Shown: in pieces, positions 6,477 to 12,011 of the stretch | Position numbering within the stretch: the stretch's first letter is position 1 | Layout: the number at the start of each line of letters is the position of its first letter | Source of the DNA: an uncultured Ruminococcus sp. | Lineage (GTDB): Bacteria > Bacillota > Clostridia > Oscillospirales > Ruminococcaceae | DNA length: 12,011 nucleotides | Direction: 5' to 3' | Assembly: GCA_947174085.1 (NCBI GenBank) | Contig: CAMWHN010000033.1 | Location: forward strand, 1-12,011 | The notes under the pieces: model-generated | Told to the model about the DNA's origin: nothing | Databases searched by the model: none | What the model saw: the letters and a program-made list of their open reading frames with translations, nothing else | Made by a program: the position numbers and the translations under genes

Positions 6477-7583
6477 CTACATTGTGATTCCTATGGATTC
6501 TGTTTCTTCTTCAAAAATGTCCTCAGAATCATTTACAGTGCCGTCTATATTTTCAGTGGATATCACTGCTGATTCCTCATTCCTGTTCAATACAGCGGTT
6601 TGTGCCTGCCCACGGGCGATCATTCGTGCCTGTTTCAGTCTTTCACGCTGTGCAATCGCATCTTCCGGATGCCGCCATGCGATGTTTCCAGAAAGATGTT
6701 TTAACAAATGTTTCCTGCAATTTTTGAATTCATCCCCGATCAGTCCTAAATTCAGCATCCAGACCCGGAATGAATAACGCATGTTATCGCTGTAACTGAC
6801 ATGTGGAGAACAATATTTTTTTGTCATTGCAGCATTGTTGATCGCAAGAGCCAGCACAATCTGCGCTCTGACTTCTCCGGCATGTAGTGAAGCATTGCAG
6901 CATCGGATTTCATAATGTCCATGTTGAAAGAAACTGTGCAGATTCAAAGCCCGATAACGAGAATTTGAATAATGTGAATATTGCTGGTCAGTGTCGCCCC
7001 TGTACCAGAGTTTCTTGATTTCTTTCATTGTTTTTGGCTTACTCTGATTCAGCTTTCTTACAAATTCGGGATCACACTTATGACAGTAATCTTCTCTTGC
7101 AGAAGATACCTGAAGGGCATCCCATAAAAAATCTTCTTTACTGGAAAAGATATTCACTAAATTCCGGATTTGCTGCGGAGTGAAATCATCTGCTGATATG
7201 TGGATATGTGTTCCGCACATGTACTCCGGTCCGCACCGTCCATGTTCTTTCCGGAGTGTCCGGATAACTTCCTGCAGCAATGGAATATCTTCATAGTCAA
7301 GAACAGGTGAGTTCAATTCTACACTGTACGACCTGCTCGCATGTTCACCAGAAGCATCTACACAACGGATACTGCTGTCAGATACAAAATCCCAGTTTCT
7401 TCCTTTCTTATCCCGTACAGAATATTTATCATAACTGCCTCCTACATGTACCGGTTCACTCCCAAACAGTCTGCCAACTGCCTTTGCCGCCTGACATCTC
7501 GTCAGTCCGGTCATTTCAATTTCAATGCCAAAGTTTCTTGTTTTAATTCCTTCAAAATTCCCTGATAACCTATCACCTCTCAA
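6477..7583 (-). CDS. Amidoligase (Amidoligase_2, COOH-NH2 ligase family)
   Basis: About 368 residues with glutamine-synthetase-like amidoligase motifs: FGIEIEM at 18-24 (metal/ATP-binding glutamates), SVELNSP at 87-93, CGTHIHIS at 123-130, and RALNLHSFFQHGHYEIRCCN at 211-230 with the His/Glu/Arg expected for nucleotide binding. The family is predicted to join a carboxylate to an amine using ATP; the substrates of such element-borne enzymes are unknown. The C-terminal 50 residues are an acidic, probably disordered extension ending EEETESIGITM, like three other proteins in the window. The start is uncertain: the only upstream in-frame initiator is TTG 7583, right after a stop and without a ribosome site before it, while AGAGGTGATAGG lies just inside it. 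It follows the recombinase unit after a hairpin. Confidence 0.87.
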   Translation of the reverse strand: MRGDRLSGNFEGIKTRNFGIEIEMTGLTRCQAAKAVGRLFGSEPVHVGGSYDKYSVRDKKGRNWDFVSDSSIRCVDASGEHASRSYSVELNSPVLDYEDIPLLQEVIRTLRKEHGRCGPEYMCGTHIHISADDFTPQQIRNLVNIFSSKEDFLWDALQVSSAREDYCHKCDPEFVRKLNQSKPKTMKEIKKLWYRGDTDQQYSHYSNSRYRALNLHSFFQHGHYEIRCCNASLHAGEVRAQIVLALAINNAAMTKKYCSPHVSYSDNMRYSFRVWMLNLGLIGDEFKNCRKHLLKHLSGNIAWRHPEDAIAQRERLKQARMIARGQAQTAVLNRNEESAVISTENIDGTVNDSEDIFEEETESIGITM

Positions 7584-7594
7584 TCAACAAGGAA

Positions 7595-7616
7595 ACAGTC
7601 TGCCGGAGCAGACTGT
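7595..7616 (-). terminator. Hairpin at the end of the recombinase unit
   Basis: ACAGTCTGC (7595-7603) and GCAGACTGT (7608-7616) form a perfect nine-pair stem with a four-base loop. On the minus strand it is followed by TTCCTTGTT, a moderate T-rich tract. It lies ten bases after the stop of the 542-residue recombinase and before the amidoligase, so it probably reduces transcription into the cargo genes. The interrupted T tract suggests incomplete termination. Confidence 0.55.
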
Positions 7617-7626
7617 CCTGTATCAT

Positions 7627-9255
7627 TTATTTCTTTTCTACTTCCATATCAGTTTCATATCCACCTTTGAAAATTATCTGAATATGCGTTTTGTCAAGCA
7701 CTCGGACACATTCGAGCAGTTTTCGTGCAAGCACATTATCAAAATTATGCAGTTCCAGACGGGTATGTTCCACCTGATTCTGTGTTATCATTATCTGATT
7801 ATGAATTTCCGTCTGTGCTGATGCCTGTACCTTAAGTATATTTAACTTTTCATTGAGTGTCTGTTCTTCACGGAACAGTTTTTCAAATTCCATGTCCAGC
7901 GAATCTTCCCCGACTGCACCATTGACTATCAGATTTATCATATCTGTTCTTGCTTTTTGAATTTCAGTGAGCCGTTTTTCAGCTGCCATAATTTCCGTCT
8001 GTTCCAGTCCAGTCAGAACAATTTCTGTACTTTGTTGAATCACTCCACAGATGTCATTCTGACAGTCATAAAATTCGTTGATTGCTCTAACAATCGCTCG
8101 GTGAAGCGGTTCTTCATGAATCGTCGGCGAACTTTTACAGTAGCGGTTTCCGTGATCGAGACGGTTGATGCACCGCCATACAATTGCCTTTTTTCCGTGA
8201 ACATTCCATGTTACCCGACGATAAGGTGTTCCGCATTCTCCGCATAGCATCAGCTCTGTCAGGGCATATTTACTGGAGTATTTTCCTTGTTCCGTCTTTG
8301 ACTTGCTGCTGATTTTTCGCTTGGAACTTCGCCGTGCCAGTTCCTGCTGCACCAGATTGAACATTTCTTTATCAATAATTGCCGGGTGGCAGTCTGATAC
8401 CAGAAACATCGGTCTTTCTCCATGATTTCGGACTGTCTTGTGAGAAATACAGTCTTTTGTGTACGTCTTTTGCAGAAGTGCATCTCCGGCGTATTTTTCA
8501 TTCTTCAGGATTCGCCATACAGAATCCGCTCTCCATTCTGAACCTCCGCTGATGGTTTCCGTTCCCTGCTGATTCAGCACATCAGCGATATGCTGGGTAG
8601 ATTCTCCATCGAGAAACAATCTGAAAATCTGCCTGATAATCTCCGCTTCTTCCGGAATAATTTCCGGCTTGCCGTCAGCACCTTTCCGGTAGCCGAGCCA
8701 CGATTCATAGCGGTATCTGACTTTGCCTTCCCTGAATCCCATCTGCACCCCCAGCGTAATATTTTTACTGATAGATTCACTTTCTGCCTGCGAAAAACTG
8801 CTATAGAGCGTCAGCATGAACTCGCTGTCCATTGTCATGGTGTTTATATTTCCCTTCTCAAAAATCACAGTCACTTCCAGCTCACGGAGCATTCTGACAT
8901 ACTCCAGACAGTCAACCGTATTTCTGGCGAACCGGCTTGCAGATTTACACAGGATTAAGTCAATTTTCTTTTTTTGGCACATACGAATCATGCGGTTGAA
9001 AGCCGTCCTCTTGCGTGTTGAAGTTCCAGAAATTCCTTCGTCAGCAAATATGCCAGCCATTACCCATTCTTTATTGCTGTTAATGTAATCCGTGTAATAT
9101 TCGACCTGAACACGATAGCTGTTCTGTTGCTGTTCCTGTTCTGTACTGACACGACAATACGCAGCGACTCTCAGCTTTCTGTACTGACTGTGGGATTTTT
9201 CAGCCTGTGGCTTGGCAGGAATTATTTTTACATTCGGCGCAGTGACGATATTCAT
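7627..9255 (-). CDS. Large serine recombinase, full length (542 residues)
   Basis: A site-specific recombinase that cuts and rejoins att sites through a serine nucleophile. The resolvase domain spans about 28-175: RVAAYCRVSTEQ with catalytic Ser37 two residues after Arg35, then ADEGISGTSTRKR and CKSASRFARNT. A recombinase DNA-binding domain (about 185-310) and a zinc ribbon with Cys338, Cys341, Cys362 and Cys373 follow, then a long coiled coil and a short C-terminal domain, as in integrases of phages and conjugative elements. All expected parts are present, so it should be active. Its ATG overlaps the stop of the catalytically truncated recombinase (ATGA), which points to coupled translation and possibly joint assembly. 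AAAGGA lies nine bases upstream. The att sites are not visible. Confidence 0.95.
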   Translation of the reverse strand: MNIVTAPNVKIIPAKPQAEKSHSQYRKLRVAAYCRVSTEQEQQQNSYRVQVEYYTDYINSNKEWVMAGIFADEGISGTSTRKRTAFNRMIRMCQKKKIDLILCKSASRFARNTVDCLEYVRMLRELEVTVIFEKGNINTMTMDSEFMLTLYSSFSQAESESISKNITLGVQMGFREGKVRYRYESWLGYRKGADGKPEIIPEEAEIIRQIFRLFLDGESTQHIADVLNQQGTETISGGSEWRADSVWRILKNEKYAGDALLQKTYTKDCISHKTVRNHGERPMFLVSDCHPAIIDKEMFNLVQQELARRSSKRKISSKSKTEQGKYSSKYALTELMLCGECGTPYRRVTWNVHGKKAIVWRCINRLDHGNRYCKSSPTIHEEPLHRAIVRAINEFYDCQNDICGVIQQSTEIVLTGLEQTEIMAAEKRLTEIQKARTDMINLIVNGAVGEDSLDMEFEKLFREEQTLNEKLNILKVQASAQTEIHNQIMITQNQVEHTRLELHNFDNVLARKLLECVRVLDKTHIQIIFKGGYETDMEVEKK

Positions 9256-10091
9256 ATGGTTGATTCCTTTCTTTCTGATATTTTCACACCGTTGATAAAT
9301 TCAATCTCTATCACAGCAGAATGGCTTGCCGTTATCCGTTTTACACAGGATTTCAGCAAGCCGATATCAAAAGTATTCAGTTGTTCATGATTTGCCAGCA
9401 AAGATTTCAGATATTTCGTTTTCTGCGGAATATCGATATATGTACAGCAGTTGCACTTCATTTCTGCAAGACAGAACAGTTCTGTTTTAATGCGTTCATA
9501 ATCTGTCTGTGAATTTCCCATCATGTGACGGATTTCGTTTTGCTGACGGATAATTTCGGAATCCGGCGAATAAATCACAGTTTCTGATTCTGTATTCAGC
9601 AAATTAAGATTTGCACCCACAGCATTCAGAATATTCATAATTTTATGCATCAGTTCTTCAATCGGCAGTTTACAGCTTACCTTTCTGCATTCCGGAGCGT
9701 AACAACCCCAGCTGTTCAAATTTCCCTTTCTGCCGCCGTGATACAGGTTTTTTCTGCATTCTTTGCAGAACATCATCTTACGGAGCCTTTTCTGTTCTTC
9801 CGGAATCTGATAGCATCCACGCTGTTTTTTAATTCGCATTCTGCTGACAGCCTCATAAATTTCTTCTGAAATCAACTGCGGACAACGGTCAGTTCCGATG
9901 TAATCATCAGTGCAGAGAATTTTTCTGATGGAATCACGGCTGTATCCCATGATTTCACCGATGGTATCCATACTGTTTCCGTCAAGATATTTCCTGAAAA
10001 TCTGCATGACAATTTCCGCATCTTTCGGACTGATAACAATTTCGCCGCTCCTTATCGTATATCCGAACGGTACTGCCCTTAATTTCGTCAT
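9252..10091 (-). CDS. Serine-recombinase-like protein lacking the catalytic domain
   Basis: A 279-residue protein that starts directly at the equivalent of residue ~174 of its neighbour (PFGYTIRSGEIVISPKDAEI, compared with PYGFIRIDGRIEIVESEAEV). It has the recombinase DNA-binding domain, a zinc ribbon (CKEC, then CYAPECRKVSC) and a C-terminal helical part, but no resolvase domain and no catalytic serine. It does not look like a decayed fragment. It has its own extended -10 promoter, an AGAGG ribosome site eight bases before ATG 10091 (better than the GTG at 10100), an open frame throughout, and a coupled overlap with the next recombinase. A plausible role is an architectural or directionality partner that binds att DNA beside the catalytic recombinases; this is inference. 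Confidence 0.85.
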   Translation of the reverse strand: MTKLRAVPFGYTIRSGEIVISPKDAEIVMQIFRKYLDGNSMDTIGEIMGYSRDSIRKILCTDDYIGTDRCPQLISEEIYEAVSRMRIKKQRGCYQIPEEQKRLRKMMFCKECRKNLYHGGRKGNLNSWGCYAPECRKVSCKLPIEELMHKIMNILNAVGANLNLLNTESETVIYSPDSEIIRQQNEIRHMMGNSQTDYERIKTELFCLAEMKCNCCTYIDIPQKTKYLKSLLANHEQLNTFDIGLLKSCVKRITASHSAVIEIEFINGVKISERKESTI

Positions 10092-10116
10092 CCAGCTCAC
10101 CTCTCTTTCATCAGAT

Positions 10117-10145
10117 AGTATACCATAACTCAGGGCAGAAATCCA
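10117..10145 (-). promoter_or_regulatory. Extended -10 promoter (site B) upstream of the truncated recombinase
   Basis: Minus strand: TGGATT (10145-10140), 17 bases, then TATACT (10122-10117), preceded by TG-G to make an extended -10. The ATG is 26 bases further on. The motif is nearly the same as site A at 82-110, including the TGGATTT block and TTATGGTAT. TCAGATA (10111-10117) and TATCTGA (10153-10159) flank it as an inverted repeat, a possible operator. It lets the second and third recombinase genes be transcribed separately from the first. Confidence 0.55.
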
Positions 10146-10172
10146 TTCATCATATCTGACAAAATTCTATTG

Positions 10173-11720
10173 CTACTTTTGTGGATAGTGTTCAGTAAAT
10201 TTTAGACCGCCGAGCATATGAAATTCAGCTTCGTACGGACTTTTTATTACAATTTTATCAATCAGGAAAGTAAATGTTTCTTCTTCAAATTCTATCATCA
10301 TAGATTCGCGGTTTCTGAAAAAATCTGTCAGCATTTCAAGCTGTTCCAGCGTGCCATCCTCATCACTAGATTTCATAAGCCTATGCAGTTCTTTCTGTAA
10401 CTGCATGATTTTCCGATTCAGTTCTGCAGTCTGCTCATGATATTTCTCATCGGTAAGAAAGCCTTTTGTCCGGAGCGTAGTCAGGACGTGAATCTGCTCT
10501 TTCAGTCCAGCAGATTTTTTCTGAATCTCTATGATGTGTGTATTACCGCTGAATTTTTTTACTTTGAGTTCCTGCATGGAATTTAAAAGTGGTGACAGGA
10601 TTTCTTCGCAGCAGACATGCAGTTTATTGAACAGCATGATAAACATCTGATAGATTGTTTCCTGTGCTATTTTCTGATTCGGGCAGAGAGATGCCTGTCT
10701 TTCGTGATTCCGGCACACCCAATATTCCTGCCCTTTTATTGGCTTATGGGCATAGGAAAGTCCGCAGTAAGCACATCTGATTTTGTGAGTGAACAAATAT
10801 TTTCTGTAAATATTTTCCCTGTTCAGCTGACGGCTTCGTTCCTGCTTCAGTTCCTGTACTCTCTGAAAATCCCCTGACACAATAATGGGCGAATTTGCCC
10901 CTGTCACATGATACATCGGCAGTTCTCCGCTGTTTATTTTACGGGTAAACGGAACAGTTTCCGTTGCATAAGTTTTTTGAAAAACTGCATTTCCGATATA
11001 CCGCTCGTTTTTTAGAAGTCTCAGAATCACCTGGGCAGTCCATGTACAGTTTCTTCTTGAAATTCTTGCATCATTCAACATACGGGCAATCAGCTTTGCA
11101 CCATATCCCTCAAGATACCATGCGAAAATCTGCCGCACAACTTCTGCTTCGGATTCTACGATTTCTATTCTGCCGTCAATCCGTATGAATCCATATGGCA
11201 GCGGTGCTTGATATGTTCCATTTTGCATCCGTCTGCGGATTGCCCATTTCTGGTTCTTTGATATAGAAACAGATTCTTCCTGTGCCAGTCCTGCCATGAT
11301 GGTCAGCATCATTTCATCGGCAGTTTTGGCAGTGTCCAGATTCTCTTTTTCAAAGCATACTGTGATTCCAAGCGATTTCAGTTCTCTGACATATTTCAGG
11401 CTGTCGCTCGTATTCCTTGCAAACCGACTCATGGATTTTGCATAGATTCTGTCGATTTTCCCACGTTTGCAATCCTGTATCATGCGCTGAAATTCGCTTC
11501 TTTTTTCTGCAGACAAACCGCTGATTCCCTCGTCAGCGTATAAATCCACAAGAATTTCTGTTTCAGAATTCTCAAATTTATGACTGTAGTATGCCAGCTG
11601 TACCTGATAGGAATTCTGCTGTTCTGTCAAATTTGTGGATATTCTGCAATAAGCCGCCACTCGGATTTTTTCGCCGGAATTGTCCTGCGAAACTGTTTCG
11701 ATAACTGTTACTTTTGCCAT
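10173..11720 (-). CDS. Large serine recombinase, full length (515 residues)
   Basis: A complete large serine recombinase. RVAAYCRISTNLTEQQNS places the catalytic Ser28 two residues after Arg26; YADEGISGLS and AKSMSRFARNT complete the resolvase domain (about 19-160). The recombinase domain follows at about 175-300, then a zinc ribbon with Cys316, Cys319, Cys336 and Cys346, a coiled-coil region (about 395-465) and a C-terminal IDKIVIKSPYEAEFHMLGGL segment. It is related to but clearly different from the 542-residue recombinase, so the pair looks like an old divergence rather than a recent duplication. AAAGGAG lies nine bases before the ATG, and a promoter with TATACT lies at 11745-11750. It heads the recombination module. 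In other elements with several serine recombinases more than one is needed for movement; whether that holds here is unknown. Confidence 0.95.
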   Translation of the reverse strand: MAKVTVIETVSQDNSGEKIRVAAYCRISTNLTEQQNSYQVQLAYYSHKFENSETEILVDLYADEGISGLSAEKRSEFQRMIQDCKRGKIDRIYAKSMSRFARNTSDSLKYVRELKSLGITVCFEKENLDTAKTADEMMLTIMAGLAQEESVSISKNQKWAIRRRMQNGTYQAPLPYGFIRIDGRIEIVESEAEVVRQIFAWYLEGYGAKLIARMLNDARISRRNCTWTAQVILRLLKNERYIGNAVFQKTYATETVPFTRKINSGELPMYHVTGANSPIIVSGDFQRVQELKQERSRQLNRENIYRKYLFTHKIRCAYCGLSYAHKPIKGQEYWVCRNHERQASLCPNQKIAQETIYQMFIMLFNKLHVCCEEILSPLLNSMQELKVKKFSGNTHIIEIQKKSAGLKEQIHVLTTLRTKGFLTDEKYHEQTAELNRKIMQLQKELHRLMKSSDEDGTLEQLEMLTDFFRNRESMMIEFEEETFTFLIDKIVIKSPYEAEFHMLGGLKFTEHYPQK

Positions 11721-11744
11721 TACAGTTCGCTCCTTTCAGCCAAC

Positions 11745-11773
11745 AGTATACTATAAAATCCTTGAAATTGTAA
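11745..11773 (-). promoter_or_regulatory. Promoter (site C) of the 515-residue recombinase
   Basis: Minus strand: TTACAA (11773-11768), a 17-base spacer and TATACT (11750-11745), 25 bases before the ATG. The -35 is weak. The plus-strand string AGTATACTATAA (11745-11756) matches AGTATACCATAA at site B with one difference and AGCATACCATAA at site A with two. The AGTATACT core is a perfect eight-base palindrome, which would suit a repressor operator overlapping the -10. Confidence 0.5.
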
Positions 11774-11791
11774 TCACCAGAATCAACAAAT

Positions 11792-11911
11792 TTATTGTTC
11801 AGAATCTGTGTAATTCATCTCCTTGTCTGCCTGTCCTGCAGCAACACAGAGACATGTTACAGTCATGCCAACTGTTCCCCCAACAACGCACCCTATCAAA
11901 AATTCTATCAT
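11792..11911 (-). CDS. DUF3789-like small membrane peptide (39 residues)
   Basis: A 39-residue peptide beginning MIEFLIGCVVGGTVGMTVTC and continuing LCVAAGQADKEMNYTDSEQ. A single glycine-rich transmembrane segment (about 4-25) with a short polar tail, and the MIEFL-G-VGG-VG pattern, match DUF3789-type peptides that are frequent in conjugative elements of Bacillota; no function is established for them. TGGAG lies eight bases upstream. The ATG overlaps the stop of the preceding gene (ATGA), so the two are translationally coupled. It is shorter than most automatic gene-calling cut-offs and is easily missed. Confidence 0.65.
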   Translation of the reverse strand: MIEFLIGCVVGGTVGMTVTCLCVAAGQADKEMNYTDSEQ

Positions 11912-12011
11912 ACTGCAAACTCCAGTTCCCTTGAGGAGGGATATTTTTCAAAGACAATTCTTTCGCTCTCCTGTAGAATTTTTTCTTTCTGTTCTTTTGT
12001 CAGATGGGAAC
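11908..12011 (-). CDS. 3' end of an unidentified gene (partial, enters from the right edge)
   Basis: The last 33 residues of a protein are visible, beginning SHLTKEQKEKILQESERIVF and ending EKYPSSRELEFAV, with stop TGA at 11910-11908. The charged helical composition and four-base overlap with the following DUF3789-like gene support real coding. Too little is present to name a family. It shows that the same-strand gene array continues to the right of the recombinase module, so the module is not at the outermost edge of the gene cluster here. Confidence 0.6.
   Translation of the reverse strand, partial: SHLTKEQKEKILQESERIVFEKYPSSRELEFAV

Noticed and set aside
6226..6777. A 183-residue plus-strand open frame opposite the cyclotransferase and amidoligase genes
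   Set aside because: It spans two convincing minus-strand genes, has no domain-like sequence or ribosome site, and reads as an antisense shadow.
9252..10091. The short recombinase as a pseudogene
   Set aside because: It has an intact frame, promoter, ribosome site and coupled overlap, and begins at a domain boundary, which does not look like decay.
82..10145. Sites A and B as attL/attR of an element carrying the genes between them
   Set aside because: The matches coincide with -35/-10 spacing and lie at the right distance from start codons with ribosome sites, so promoters explain them better; site B lies inside the recombinase module.

Overview
The window looks like the interior of a chromosomal mobile element, probably an integrative and conjugative or mobilizable element, from a moderately AT-rich Bacillota, most plausibly a gut Ruminococcus/Oscillospiraceae-type Clostridia. 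This is inferred from the strong AAAGGAG/GGAGG ribosome-binding sites, the families present (large serine recombinases, a DUF3789-like peptide, ArdC, Api92-like, amidoligase) and tight overlapping genes. Every gene I can support is on the minus strand, so transcription runs from high to low coordinates. I see no tRNA, rRNA, CRISPR array or insertion sequence.

In transcription order, the right edge (12011-11792) has the 3' end of an unidentified gene overlapping a 39-residue DUF3789-like membrane peptide. Next comes a recombination module (11720-7627): two full-length large serine recombinases with a third protein between them that has the recombinase/zinc-ribbon/coiled-coil part but no catalytic domain. 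A hairpin at 7595-7616 may end this unit. Then follow an amidoligase and a gamma-glutamylcyclotransferase-like protein (7583-5987), and a small third gene (5976-5702) whose frame is broken at a run of six G.

A 272-base AT-rich spacer with several inverted repeats (5430-5701) precedes a second run of genes: a 63-residue protein, an ArdC-like protein with a zincin motif, a 143-residue unknown, a terminator-like hairpin, a cytosine-C5 methyltransferase, an Api92-like protein, a 70-residue unknown, an adenine-N6 methyltransferase and a BRO-N/ANT antirepressor-like protein. At the left edge a secreted or lipoprotein gene begins with its own promoter and runs out of the window.

Functionally the cargo looks like a DNA-protection set (ArdC plus two methyltransferases without partner nucleases, and Api92-like) next to a peptide-bond-forming/gamma-glutamyl-processing pair. 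The most striking unexplained feature is that four unrelated proteins from these two blocks end in a very similar acidic tail, EEE[S/T] followed by 7-8 residues ending in Met. This could be a shared tag, either a translocation signal for conjugation or a substrate for the amidoligase/cyclotransferase pair. Three start regions also share a near-identical extended -10 motif, suggesting co-regulation.
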